From assembly GCA_013336525.1 (NCBI GenBank), contig JAAXTM010000001.1, positions 434,001 through 498,000 of the forward strand: DNA of 64,000 nucleotides, in the 5' to 3' direction. Below are positions 34,812-44,502 of this stretch, one piece after another. The stretch comes from Geobacteraceae bacterium. GTDB lineage: Bacteria > Desulfobacterota > Desulfuromonadia > Geobacterales > Pseudopelobacteraceae. The position numbers were made by a program, and so were the translations under genes. Under the pieces are notes generated by a model. That model was given only the letters and a program-made list of their open reading frames with translations. It did not search any database and was not told the DNA's origin. How positions within the stretch are numbered: position 1 is the first letter of the stretch; each line of letters opens with the position of its first letter.

Positions 34812-36122
34812 ATGAGAAAAAGTACTAGTGTAGTTCTCGCAGCAGTATCCGCTCTTTTGATCAGTGCACCTGCCTTTGCATTCCACTCCGGCGGCGTCGC
34901 CGAGTGCGAAGGCTGTCACACAATGCACAACTCGCTGGATGGCGCAGCTAATGCAACCGGCCTCCCACAGTACCAGTCCGGCCCTTTTCTGCTCAAGGCT
35001 AATGACGCTTCCGGCGCATGTCTGAACTGTCACAACGCCCCTGACACCGCACCTTCAAGCTACCATGTTTCCACTGATTCTTCCAAGCTAGGACCTGGTC
35101 TTGCTCCTGTTGGAGCCACTCCGGGCGGCGACTTTGCCTGGTTGAAAAAAACCTACGCCTTCCTCATCCGTGGCGCTGCTAACACCGAAGACGGCGACCG
35201 TCATGGCCACAATATTGTTGCTTCTGATTACGGCTACACAGCTGACAAGACCCTGACCACAGCTCCCGGCGGCACTTATCCTGCTGCAAACCTTGCTTGC
35301 TCCAGCTGCCATGATCCACACGGCAAGTATCGCCGTTTTGCCGACGGCACCCAGGCCACAACCGGCCTGCCGATTTTCAATTCCGGATCCTACCAGAACA
35401 GCGCTAACCCAACCGCCGGCCTATCAGCAGTTGGTGTTTACCGTATCCTCGGTGGTGTTGGCTACCAGCCAGCGTCCCTGACCGGTTCCTTTGCCTTTGC
35501 CAATCAGGCTCCTGATGCAGTTTCACCTTCCACCTACAACCGTCTTGAAACCACAGCTCAGACCCACGTCGCTTACGGCCAGGGTATGTCCGAGTACTGC
35601 GCAAACTGCCACACCGGCATGCTTGAAAACAGCTACACCTCCGGCATGAAAGGCCTTCGCCACCCGGCCGGCAACAACGCCAAGCTGACCGCTCCGATCA
35701 TTGCCAACTACAACAGCTATGTGACTTCCGGAATCATGACTAATAGCGACATGACCAAAGCATACAGCTCATTGGTTCCTTTCGAACTCGGCACTGGCGA
35801 CTACACCAAATTGAAGCCGCTTGCCATCAACACCGATACCGCTGACCAGTCAGCAACTACAACAAGCAACGTATCCTGCCTCTCCTGCCACCGTGCACAC
35901 GCTTCAGGCTTCGAGAGCATGACCCGCTACAATCTGGTTAACGAGTTCATGACTATTGCAGACGCCGCCGGTGTTGCAACTTATGACGCCAGCACAACTG
36001 AAGGCAAGATCAACCACGGCAAAAACGTCGCCGAGCAGACCGCTGCATATTACGGCCGCCCTGCAACCGCCTTTGGTCCAAATGCTCGTGACCTTTGCAA
36101 TAAGTGCCACGCTAAAGACTAG
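34812..36122 (+). CDS. omcS: OmcS, filament-forming hexaheme cytochrome
   Basis: 436 aa. The signal peptide ends at AFA and the mature start FHSGGVAECEGCHTMHNS is that of OmcS. Six hemes: CEGCH, CLNCH, CSSCH, CANCH, CLSCH, CNKCH. Blocks TPGGDFAWLKKTYAF, GHNIVASDYGY, DPHGKYRRFADG, VAYGQGMSEYCANCH and CLSCHRAHASGFESMTR also match. In the known G. sulfurreducens OmcS filament, mature His16 (CEGCHTMH) ligates a heme of the next subunit; it is kept here. Expected to polymerise into extracellular conductive filaments. Repeats upstream suggest control by the neighbouring two-component system. Confidence 0.9.
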   Translation: MRKSTSVVLAAVSALLISAPAFAFHSGGVAECEGCHTMHNSLDGAANATGLPQYQSGPFLLKANDASGACLNCHNAPDTAPSSYHVSTDSSKLGPGLAPVGATPGGDFAWLKKTYAFLIRGAANTEDGDRHGHNIVASDYGYTADKTLTTAPGGTYPAANLACSSCHDPHGKYRRFADGTQATTGLPIFNSGSYQNSANPTAGLSAVGVYRILGGVGYQPASLTGSFAFANQAPDAVSPSTYNRLETTAQTHVAYGQGMSEYCANCHTGMLENSYTSGMKGLRHPAGNNAKLTAPIIANYNSYVTSGIMTNSDMTKAYSSLVPFELGTGDYTKLKPLAINTDTADQSATTTSNVSCLSCHRAHASGFESMTRYNLVNEFMTIADAAGVATYDASTTEGKINHGKNVAEQTAAYYGRPATAFGPNARDLCNKCHAKD

Positions 36123-36158
36123 TTGTTAATTGACATTGCAGTAAATGCATAAAGCAGG

Positions 36159-36195
36159 AATGGCCGGGGAGAAATCCCCGGCCATTGGTGTGTTT
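36159..36195 (+). terminator. Hairpin after omcS
   Basis: A perfect 12-bp stem (AATGGCCGGGGA / TCCCCGGCCATT) with a GAAA tetraloop, followed by a modest T-rich tract. Probably terminates or stabilises omcS mRNA. Confidence 0.75.
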
Positions 36196-36300
36196 TCAAA
36201 GATCGATGATTTTTTGAGGTTAAGGCATGATCCAGTTTCCAGTATCCAACCGTGTTATAAGCTCGGTGCGCGTGGGACTTAATTTATGGAGGAAACCTGC

Positions 36301-37230
36301 ATGACCTGTTCTATCCCGAATTCAGCCGGCCGCAATGTTCTTGTTTTGAGTGTTGCGGCGCTTCTGTTTGTATCTGCCTGCGGCGAACTCTCCCAATCTC
36401 CACAGGTGTCATCTGAAAGTAACTCGACCGTGGTAAAAGAAGCAAATTCAACTCATCTGCCAAAACGTGGGAAAGTACGACTGACTGCTCCCCCATCTGT
36501 AGCGGTATTCGGTATGATTTATATCAACACGACAAACAACCGAGAATTCATCTTCGACGGTTCACAATGGGTGCCTCATGACCGTTCCATCGATACATTT
36601 TACACCACCAAATCTTCAGCAAAGAGTACCGCTTTGATACAAAGCGATGTCTGCGCAGATGGTGACCCATCCTGCACCCCCACCGGGGCACATGGTGGAC
36701 CGGCAACAGTGCTTCCCGGTCATTCCGCTTATGATTGCAAAGTCTGTCACAAGATCGGAGGACGACTCAGTTTTGATAAGTACGGTCCAGCCTACTCAGT
36801 TGGTAAACCCGCTCCCGCATTTAATGCTACAACCAAGACCTGCTCAAATATTGCCTGTCACGGTATACCCTCGGGTACATTCAGTTACTACTTCCAGGGG
36901 GGCGACGGTGAACCTGTTCTTAATACCGTGAGTTATGGAGGTTCCACGATGGTTGTAACACCCTCATGGTACTCCACCGGAAGTTCAGCCTGCGCTACCT
37001 GCCACGGCAATCCACCTGTTAACGGCAGTAACGGATCCAATGTCTGGCACAGTGGTTATCATGGCAATGGAGGTCCTACCGCTACCCAGAATCAATGCCA
37101 GTTTTGTCATCCAGACGCGAGCAGTCCGGGCAACGGTGCTGGAGATACAATTACCAATCCCTTGCTGCACGCAAACGGTATTGTCAATGTGCAGGCAACA
37201 TTTAAATCATCGTGCTTTGGTTGTCATTGA
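36301..37230 (+). CDS. Lipoprotein cytochrome c, about five hemes
   Basis: 309 aa from the ATG at 36301 (GGAGG 7 nt upstream). A lipobox LFVSAC is followed by a low-complexity stretch and a heme domain with CKVCH, CSNIACH (CX4CH), CATCH, CQFCH and CFGCH. This mixed CX4CH/CXXCH pattern is typical of Geobacter outer-surface cytochromes. The stop codon comes directly after the last heme His. It lies between omcS and a second OmcS-type gene, consistent with a role in handing electrons to or anchoring filaments (inference). Confidence 0.85.
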   Translation: MTCSIPNSAGRNVLVLSVAALLFVSACGELSQSPQVSSESNSTVVKEANSTHLPKRGKVRLTAPPSVAVFGMIYINTTNNREFIFDGSQWVPHDRSIDTFYTTKSSAKSTALIQSDVCADGDPSCTPTGAHGGPATVLPGHSAYDCKVCHKIGGRLSFDKYGPAYSVGKPAPAFNATTKTCSNIACHGIPSGTFSYYFQGGDGEPVLNTVSYGGSTMVVTPSWYSTGSSACATCHGNPPVNGSNGSNVWHSGYHGNGGPTATQNQCQFCHPDASSPGNGAGDTITNPLLHANGIVNVQATFKSSCFGCH

Positions 37231-37448
37231 TAAATTGCCATGGATCATACTTTGTGACTTAATGTCGCGCATGTTCAAGTGAAGTTTTATTTGTTGACAA
37301 GATTGGTCGGGATGAATAGACTTTTAATCAAAGCATGGTACAAATATATTGGCAAAACAGCTTGAAATTGGCCTAAGTAACTTTCAGCAGCGAAGCAGTA
37401 TCAAGTTTTTTGAAAACGCCAGATTAGCCGGGACACTACAGGTTGAAA

Positions 37449-38771
37449 ATGCGCCATACGCACCATAAATTGGTTGTCATGAGTTTTCTGACCACGGTTG
37501 TTATTGCCGTTGCTTCCGGAAAAGCAAAAGCCTTTCATCAGGGTGGAGCTGGTGAATGTGAAGGGTGCCACACTATGCATAATTCATCTGAAGGGATGCC
37601 GGTTACACCTAACAGCCCTGCTGGAAGCGTAGGTACCTATCTGCTGAAGGGTAGCGACGCGAGTTCGGTCTGTTTGGGCTGCCACCAGAAGAGTGGTGAT
37701 CCCGGTCCTACTTCATTCCATGTAAGCACTGCAGACACAGACATGCCGGCAGGTTCGCCGCCGCGCCAGTTGACCCCCGGTGGTGATTTCGGTTGGCTAA
37801 ATAAAACCTATACATGGATTCCAACCCTCGGAGCTTCGCCGTTGACCAGCCCGGGCGACAAACACGGTCACAATTTAGTCGCACAGGATTACGGCTATTT
37901 TCCAGATTCTTATAAGACCACCTCTCCAGGAGGATTTTATCCGGCAGCAAACATGGGATGCACAAGTTGTCACGATCCTCATGGTAGATACCGCCGTTTT
38001 GCTGATGGCAGCATCGCCAAAGACGGCAAGCCAATCAAGGAGTCCGGCTCTTTGGCAGGTGGGCAGGAACCCGATACGCAACAATCGGTGGGCGTCTACC
38101 GTCTTCTTGGTGGAGTTGGATATAAACCAGGATCACTGGGAGGCGGCTTCGCCTTCATCTATAACCCTCCCGCTGCCGTCGCCCCTGACACTTACAACCG
38201 ATCCGAGTCCTTGACACAGACCAGGGTAGCCTATGGGTCGGGCATGTCGGACTGGTGCCGAAACTGCCACGCTAACATCCATAAAGACTCCGGCCCGACT
38301 CAGTTCAAACACCCGGCCGATAGCAATGCCGGCCAATTAAGAAGAAGCAATATCAGTGCATACTACGACAAATATGTCAAAGACGGCGACCTGACCGGCA
38401 TCGAGTCCAACGCCTATCTGTCGCTTGTCCCCTTCGAGCTGGGCATTGCCAATTACGCCACTCTTAAGTCGATTGTTACCACAACGCCTACCTTGGGACC
38501 ATCAACCACAAGCGACTCCCCTGCAGTAATGTGCCTGAGCTGCCATCGGGCTCACGCCAGCGGGTGGGACGACAGCATGCGCTGGAACAACAAGACTACC
38601 AAAATTGTGCATAACGGCAAATATTCCCAGGAAAGCGATCCTTTCCAGCCTTTTGGACAGGGTAGAAATACACTAGAGGCACAGAAAGCCTACTATGATA
38701 TTCCGGCAACGTTTTTTGCCGGCGAGCAGAACCCGTTATGCTACAAGTGCCATTCCAGCGGGACCAAGTAA
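37449..38771 (+). CDS. OmcS/OmcT-type hexaheme cytochrome
   Basis: 440 aa from ATG 37449. The mature start FHQGGAGECEGCHTMHNS retains the inter-subunit His of OmcS. Six hemes: CEGCH, CLGCH, CTSCH, CRNCH, CLSCH, CYKCH. Shared blocks include LTPGGDFGWLNKTYTW, GHNLVAQDYGYF, DPHGRYRRFADGS, VAYGSGMSDWCRNCH and CLSCHRAHASGWDDSM. It occupies the position where G. sulfurreducens has omcT after omcS, but with a lipoprotein cytochrome inserted between them. Filament formation is plausible. Confidence 0.88.
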   Translation: MRHTHHKLVVMSFLTTVVIAVASGKAKAFHQGGAGECEGCHTMHNSSEGMPVTPNSPAGSVGTYLLKGSDASSVCLGCHQKSGDPGPTSFHVSTADTDMPAGSPPRQLTPGGDFGWLNKTYTWIPTLGASPLTSPGDKHGHNLVAQDYGYFPDSYKTTSPGGFYPAANMGCTSCHDPHGRYRRFADGSIAKDGKPIKESGSLAGGQEPDTQQSVGVYRLLGGVGYKPGSLGGGFAFIYNPPAAVAPDTYNRSESLTQTRVAYGSGMSDWCRNCHANIHKDSGPTQFKHPADSNAGQLRRSNISAYYDKYVKDGDLTGIESNAYLSLVPFELGIANYATLKSIVTTTPTLGPSTTSDSPAVMCLSCHRAHASGWDDSMRWNNKTTKIVHNGKYSQESDPFQPFGQGRNTLEAQKAYYDIPATFFAGEQNPLCYKCHSSGTK

Positions 38772-38799
38772 TGGAAATGTTTAATAGCAAGGAGCAAAT

Positions 38800-40203
38800 G
38801 TGCTGATACGCATCGTCATGATCATGGTTTTAACATGCCTGACTGCCGGCTGCATGCAGGTTCGTGAGGCGGTAAAACGACCGCTGGGCGATGACGGTGA
38901 GCTGTTTCTCTACTGCGAGCCATTCCCGCAGGATGCCGGCAGATTACAGTTTACCATCGAAGAGGTCTCCGCAGTTCGTGATGATGGACTGGCCGTTACC
39001 CTGACACCCGAATTCAAGAATTTTGATCTTGCCGGCCTGTCGCGTCAGCGCCTGTTCGCCAAGGGTTTTGCGCCGCCGGGACGCTACAGTAGCATCGCCA
39101 TAAAAGTTAAAAATGCAATACTTAGCAGTGAGGAAGGCAAGGGCCGTTTGCTGGTGCCAGAACAACCTTATGAAAACCAGGCCATGTTCACGATCAGAAA
39201 CGGCAAGGCAACCGTTGTGACAATGGAGCTGAAATACCGCGATGCCATCGGTGATGTGATTATATTCCGGCCAATCTTCACCTCCACCGTCCCCCCGGTG
39301 CCGCTGCCGGAACTGACCGGTTACATGACCAATCACGCAGATAACACCATCACCGTGTTCGACAAGCGGTCAGCACGGATCGGCGCGATGATCGAGACCG
39401 GCAAGGGTCCGGCCGGCATTGCTCTTGATCAGCTACGCATGCTGGTATATGTGGCCATGACCGGTGAAGATACGGTCGGCATAATAGATGTCAGGGAGAA
39501 CAGTTTCATAGATCGGATCAGGCTAACCCCCGGTGATGCGCCGCGCTTTCTGGCAATTACCCCGGACGGGAAACTGGCGGTTACCGCGAATAGCCGTTCC
39601 AACACGGCAAGCATCATCGACCTGCAGTCACGGCTTGAGGTTGCAAGGTTGCCGGCTGGAATCGGGGCGGAATATGTTCTGATGGACCGTAGCGGCAGAA
39701 GGGCTTACGTTTTCAACCGCCTTTCTAACAGCATAACGGTGATAGACCTTACAACCCGGGTCGTTGCCGGCACATTGCAGACCGAATCAGGACCGCTCTA
39801 CGGTCAGTTCAGTCGCAAAGGGGACCGGTTGTTTGTCTACCACGAAATGTCTCCGAATATTCTGGTTGTTGCGCTGGACGGCCAGACCATGACCAGGCGA
39901 ATCAATGCCGGCATCGGTATCAAAGCTCTCAAGATCAACACGGTTACCGACCAGATTTATGCCGGTACCAGACTCGGCGGTGCCATCGATGTATACGACC
40001 CATTCACGCTTATTGCAGTAGATTTTCTCAACGCCGACGGTGGTGTCGGCTACATGACCATTGATGGTGATGAAAACAATTTGCTGGTCATTCACCCCCG
40101 CAATAAGTTGCTGCGTTTTATTAATCTGATCGCCAAAAAAGAACGCGGCCTGCTGGATACCGGTGCAGAGCCTTATGATGTTGTTATCTTCGGAGAGCGG
40201 TAA
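38800..40203 (+). CDS. Lipoprotein with N-terminal beta domain and YVTN propeller
   Basis: 467 aa, GTG start with AAGGAG upstream. Lipobox LTAGC. Residues about 30-165 resemble DUF4382-like beta domains (GELFLYCEPFPQDAGRL, FAPPGRYSSIAIKVKNAIL). Residues 180-460 form a beta-propeller of YVTN type with repeated motifs NTITVFDKRSA, DTVGIIDVREN, NTASIIDLQSR and NSITVIDLTTR. No heme. Such propellers usually bind proteins or polymers. It opens the group of non-cytochrome genes inside the cluster. Confidence 0.8.
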   Translation: MLIRIVMIMVLTCLTAGCMQVREAVKRPLGDDGELFLYCEPFPQDAGRLQFTIEEVSAVRDDGLAVTLTPEFKNFDLAGLSRQRLFAKGFAPPGRYSSIAIKVKNAILSSEEGKGRLLVPEQPYENQAMFTIRNGKATVVTMELKYRDAIGDVIIFRPIFTSTVPPVPLPELTGYMTNHADNTITVFDKRSARIGAMIETGKGPAGIALDQLRMLVYVAMTGEDTVGIIDVRENSFIDRIRLTPGDAPRFLAITPDGKLAVTANSRSNTASIIDLQSRLEVARLPAGIGAEYVLMDRSGRRAYVFNRLSNSITVIDLTTRVVAGTLQTESGPLYGQFSRKGDRLFVYHEMSPNILVVALDGQTMTRRINAGIGIKALKINTVTDQIYAGTRLGGAIDVYDPFTLIAVDFLNADGGVGYMTIDGDENNLLVIHPRNKLLRFINLIAKKERGLLDTGAEPYDVVIFGER

Positions 40204-40220
40204 AGGCGGCAGGAGAGTAT

Positions 40221-42524
40221 GTGGTCGTGACAGTCAGACTCATAAACCCGTCAATTACCGCAGCCGTGATCTGCCTGTTGCTGAACTGTGCAACAATAGC
40301 CGCCGCTGATGGAATCGGCGGATACGCAGAGTACAATTACAGCCTACTGGATTCGAAATTGAGCAATACTAACGGCATAACAAAAACTAAAAGTTCATCC
40401 CTTAATCAGCGCTATAGCCTTACCCTGGACAAGAGCATTACTCCCACACTCAGGCTTTCCGCTATGGGAAATTTTGATAAGGGCAGTGCCGATAACGACA
40501 TCGACGGTGTAACCACAACATCAGACGCCTCGCGTATCAATACCAATGCCGACCTTTCCTACACAAACGGCATATTTAACGGCGGAGCCGGTTTCAGCAA
40601 GCGGCAGGAAACCTCAAAGTCCAACGGGGTTCCAACCCCTACCCTGTTTTCAGATTCATATAATGCCCGTTTCGGCTGGAAACCGGAAGATTTCCCTTCG
40701 CTGGATGTACTTTATTCGATCTTCAACAACTATGACGAATATCGTACTGCACAGGATAATACAGCTTCCACTCTCACCGTGAGCTCCCGCTATAAACCGC
40801 ATGAGACAATGGATATAAATTACTCGGCCAATTACTCCACTTTGAACAGCAGATTGGCCGGTCTTGAATCGCAGAGTCTTGGCCAGAGTCTCCGTGTATC
40901 ATACAATGACATGTTCTTCAGGGACCGTATATCAATCAGCACCAGCTACAACATCGCCACGCAGGACTCAACGACTCAGAATAATGGTACAGCTCCAGTA
41001 TCATTTTTAACTCTGCTAACAATTAATCAGATTTCTTTTGCCACAAGTACGCTTAGCGACTTGCCTACCGACTTCCCACTACTGAATGCCCTGCAGGTCG
41101 TGAATGCCACGGATTTGGCAAATGAATATATACAAAGCACCACAACTATCCGCAAAAATGTGGGTATCAAATCCAACTCAGATATAAATGTAATAAGAAT
41201 GCCGGTAACGTTCAAAAACAATAAAGATGAAATCATTAATAATTATATACAAGATATTGATATCACTAATATTAACGCCACTTTTCTGTCCAGTGAATCA
41301 CCCGACGGAGGCCACAAGATCAAAGTATACAAAAACCCAAATTCTGATGGCACAGTGTGGGGGTTGATAAAGTCAGCGACTGTATCATTTAAAAGACTAG
41401 AACATCCCACTTACGATCCGAAAACGAAAGTTATCGGATTTGAAATTGTTCTTGGAGAGACAATTCCTTTCGGCACCACAATCAAAGTTGAGATTGAAAC
41501 GATCAAGAATATCCCTAACAATACATCCTCTATCCAGTCAATAAACCTTGCTTTTCCAGAGGTGTTTCAACAAGAGACAACCCCACTTAAACCCGGCCAA
41601 TCCAGATCCTCTTCACAGATTTCCGGGCTATATAATCTGAACATGAAGGCCAAACTTTTAAACACAGCCGCGCTCTTTTATGATTTCGGGTTCAATCTGG
41701 ATCACACCAAAAGCGACGTCCAGGCGTTTACCTATCGCTACACAGTTGTCAACGGACTGAATTTTAACCACCGTCTCAGCCAGACTTTAAACACCAGCAC
41801 CAGAGTCGCCCGTGAGGATGCGGTTGATCCGACGGCAGGTACACGTTCTTCAAGCAGCGCCAGTATTTCGCTTTCCTCACAGACATTACCAACACTCTCC
41901 CAATCAGCAACTTACGGTTTCAGGGTGGAAAATGGCACGGGAGTTTCCAGAACTTCACACTCGATGAATCTTTCCAACTCTGCGGAACTATACCGCGGCA
42001 TCAGTCTGAGCCTCAGCGGTGGCGGAAGTGCAGTTACCGACTCCAACGGCACGAACCAGAAAAGCTTGACCGTGACCAGCGGCCTGAACTTGACGCCGCA
42101 TAAAACGGTCAGCATCAATTTGAGCGCCAGCAATTCGGAAACGTGGGCTTCTGCCACAGGAAAACCGGAAACTTCTTCTTCCACAAAGACAGGAGATCTA
42201 ACCGCAACCTACAATCCACTTCCTGCAATCTACCTGTTCGGTTCGTTCGGCATTAACGCTCAGACAAGCAGAAAAACCCAGACAGCACAAAGCATTGGCG
42301 GGTCATGGGCTCCATTCAGAGGCGGTGCTTTGTTATTGAATACATCTTATCGCGAGAATATTGACAACAGCGGCAACAAGGACAGCGCCATCGTCCAGAG
42401 CCTGAGATGGAACATCCGTTCCGGATGGTATCTGGATGTTTCCTATCTGATATCTAAAAATTCGGCAACATCACAGGAAACCGATACTCAAGTATTCAAT
42501 ACAGCGCTGAGATTGAGTCTTTAG
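40221..42524 (+). CDS. Outer-membrane beta-barrel protein
   Basis: 767 aa with a signal peptide (ending TIAAA) and long runs of alternating polar and hydrophobic strands rich in Ser, Thr and Asn (for example GGYAEYNYSLLDSKLSN, MDINYSANYSTLNSRLAG), ending in FNTALRLSL. This is typical of large porins. GTG start at 40221, 5 nt after AGGAG. No heme motif. It may form a channel for electrons or for export of the cytochromes around it; no specific family is recognised. Confidence 0.8.
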   Translation: MVVTVRLINPSITAAVICLLLNCATIAAADGIGGYAEYNYSLLDSKLSNTNGITKTKSSSLNQRYSLTLDKSITPTLRLSAMGNFDKGSADNDIDGVTTTSDASRINTNADLSYTNGIFNGGAGFSKRQETSKSNGVPTPTLFSDSYNARFGWKPEDFPSLDVLYSIFNNYDEYRTAQDNTASTLTVSSRYKPHETMDINYSANYSTLNSRLAGLESQSLGQSLRVSYNDMFFRDRISISTSYNIATQDSTTQNNGTAPVSFLTLLTINQISFATSTLSDLPTDFPLLNALQVVNATDLANEYIQSTTTIRKNVGIKSNSDINVIRMPVTFKNNKDEIINNYIQDIDITNINATFLSSESPDGGHKIKVYKNPNSDGTVWGLIKSATVSFKRLEHPTYDPKTKVIGFEIVLGETIPFGTTIKVEIETIKNIPNNTSSIQSINLAFPEVFQQETTPLKPGQSRSSSQISGLYNLNMKAKLLNTAALFYDFGFNLDHTKSDVQAFTYRYTVVNGLNFNHRLSQTLNTSTRVAREDAVDPTAGTRSSSSASISLSSQTLPTLSQSATYGFRVENGTGVSRTSHSMNLSNSAELYRGISLSLSGGGSAVTDSNGTNQKSLTVTSGLNLTPHKTVSINLSASNSETWASATGKPETSSSTKTGDLTATYNPLPAIYLFGSFGINAQTSRKTQTAQSIGGSWAPFRGGALLLNTSYRENIDNSGNKDSAIVQSLRWNIRSGWYLDVSYLISKNSATSQETDTQVFNTALRLSL

Positions 42525-42607
42525 TACGATAGAGATGAATTTGTGAGCTTATTGATCCCGATAACGGGTGAGGATGCAAAAGAATTAATTTTTAAGGAGA
42601 AACATTA

Positions 42608-43204
42608 ATGGCAATGACAGTACCACACGTTTCATTCAGGCACTTATTTGTTGTTATTTTTATTACGACTTGCCTTGGCTCTCTAGTGGGTTGTGCTGGA
42701 ACGGGTGATGTGTTTCGGGATACCACCATGGATTTCGGTTCAATCAAAACGGTGGCGGTTCTGCCTTTCGCCAATCTATCCAGGGACCAGTTGGCCGGGG
42801 AACGGGTACGCGATTCTTTCAACACAATGCTGATGGCGTCCGGGGCTGTGTATGCCGTTCCGGTTGGAGAGGCGGCAAGAGGTATTGTCGCTGCAGGCAT
42901 GGCAAATCCGACCACTCCTTCAGCCGATGAAGTCACTAAAATCTCCAAAAGCATCAAGGTGGACGCCGTTATTTCTGGAGTGATCAGGGAGTACGGCGAT
43001 GTGCGTTCCGGTACTTCCAGCGCCGACGTGATTTCGCTCAGCCTGCAAATGATGGAGGGACAGACCGGAAGAATTGTCTGGTCGGCCGGGACGACCCAGG
43101 GAGGTATAGGCCTGATGGATCGCCTGTTCGGCGGCGGAGGTAAACCGCTTAACGATATCACGGAGAAGGCAGTCAATGATCTCATCAACAAGCTTTTTGA
43201 ATAG
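42608..43204 (+). CDS. CsgG/TolB-N-like lipoprotein
   Basis: 198 aa. Lipobox LGSLVGC; the mature part begins with FGSIKTVAVLPFANLSRDQL, the hallmark opening of CsgG/GNA1162-type and TolB-N-like domains, followed by SIKVDAVISGVIREYGD. Much shorter than the CsgG curli channel. AAGGAG precedes the ATG. Its last 29 nt overlap the next gene, which has two similar domains, so the two proteins are probably made together. Confidence 0.75.
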   Translation: MAMTVPHVSFRHLFVVIFITTCLGSLVGCAGTGDVFRDTTMDFGSIKTVAVLPFANLSRDQLAGERVRDSFNTMLMASGAVYAVPVGEAARGIVAAGMANPTTPSADEVTKISKSIKVDAVISGVIREYGDVRSGTSSADVISLSLQMMEGQTGRIVWSAGTTQGGIGLMDRLFGGGGKPLNDITEKAVNDLINKLFE

Positions 43205-44471
43205 CCTGCTTACAGGCATAATGGCCTGCTGGCTGCTTTGCTGCGTTGCCGTGGCTAATGCCGCTCTGCCGGGGCCCGAACAACGTATTGCCGTTTTTCC
43301 GATAGAAAACCTGAGTGGTACACCCGCTCCGCTTAGAGAGCTTGACACCGAACTTGCCGCCGTATTGAAAAGAGCCGGAGTACACATAGTAGAAACCGCG
43401 ACGATTGAAAAATTTATTAACAGCCATCAAGTTCGCTATCTAGGAGGTATTGATGAAAATACAGCTGGCCAGTTGAACGCTGAAACCGGTGCCGAATCCG
43501 TGCTGATTACCTCGCTGGAGCTTTATAATGATATTGATCCACCGAAGTTTTCACTCATATCTCGGCTTGTATCACTGAACGACATTCCGGAAATTGTCTG
43601 GATGAAGAGCGTAGGAATTGCCGGCGACGACACACCAGGAATCCTTGGGCTTGGATTGATCAATGACATCAGGGAACTGAGAGGAAAGGGCCTCGAATCA
43701 ATTGCCAAATCTCTTCTGTTCTACTCCCGGAATGCAACCACACAGAAAAAAAGCCCAATCACCAGAGAAAAGGGAGAATATTCGTTCCGCCTCGATGATC
43801 TTATCAAGGAAATCAAGTCAGAAAAACAGCTGCTTAATCCTGCATCAGTATCTCATCTGGGGCCAATTTTTGAGGACAATCTATCCACACCGGATGACAT
43901 GCCACGCACCATGATTGATGAAGAGAATCCCTTCATGTCACTCTACAATCCGATTGGCTGGTATAACTCAAGGGAAATACTTGCCAACCAGGAACGCACT
44001 ATCGCAATCATACCGTTTTTCAATCGAAGCACGAGGAAACATGCAGCAGAACTTCAAGCGCTCCATCTGGCAGGACAGCTTGTAGAAAAGCATATTTTCC
44101 GGGTTCTTGAACTTGGAGTGATTCGAGACAGAATGCTTAACATGCACGTTGTCATGAGCGATGGCGTTTCACTCCCCATTATCGACCTTATAACCATTTC
44201 TCTGGGGGCCGACCTGCTGTTGAACGGAGTAGTCTTCGATTATTTGGATACGGTCGGTTACGGGTCGAATCCGAAGGTAGATTTTTCATCGCAGATTTTT
44301 AATCGTGACGATAAAAGAATTCTGTGGAGCTCTCACAGCTACAATCAAGGTGACGACGGAGTTTATTTTTTCGACTCTGGCCGAATCACCACCGCCGCCG
44401 CCCTTACCGACAAAATGTGCCGCATCTTGGTACAAAGACTGGTAGAGGATAACGGCACAATCCAAAAGTGA
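43176..44471 (+). CDS. Exported protein with two CsgG/TolB-N-like domains
   Basis: 431 aa with a signal peptide (about residues 10-29, ending NAA). The first domain opens with EQRIAVFPIENLSGTPAPLR and the second with RTIAIIPFFNRSTRKHAAEL at about residue 270; each has later strands of the form AESVLITSLELY and ADLLLNGVVFDYL. Similar to the preceding lipoprotein, so domain duplication is likely. It overlaps that gene by 29 nt. An outer-membrane assembly role is inferred from neighbours. Confidence 0.75.
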   Translation: MISSTSFLNSLLTGIMACWLLCCVAVANAALPGPEQRIAVFPIENLSGTPAPLRELDTELAAVLKRAGVHIVETATIEKFINSHQVRYLGGIDENTAGQLNAETGAESVLITSLELYNDIDPPKFSLISRLVSLNDIPEIVWMKSVGIAGDDTPGILGLGLINDIRELRGKGLESIAKSLLFYSRNATTQKKSPITREKGEYSFRLDDLIKEIKSEKQLLNPASVSHLGPIFEDNLSTPDDMPRTMIDEENPFMSLYNPIGWYNSREILANQERTIAIIPFFNRSTRKHAAELQALHLAGQLVEKHIFRVLELGVIRDRMLNMHVVMSDGVSLPIIDLITISLGADLLLNGVVFDYLDTVGYGSNPKVDFSSQIFNRDDKRILWSSHSYNQGDDGVYFFDSGRITTAAALTDKMCRILVQRLVEDNGTIQK

Positions 44472-44502
44472 CTCATCAAAACCACCGAGAAAGAGGGTTA
44501 TC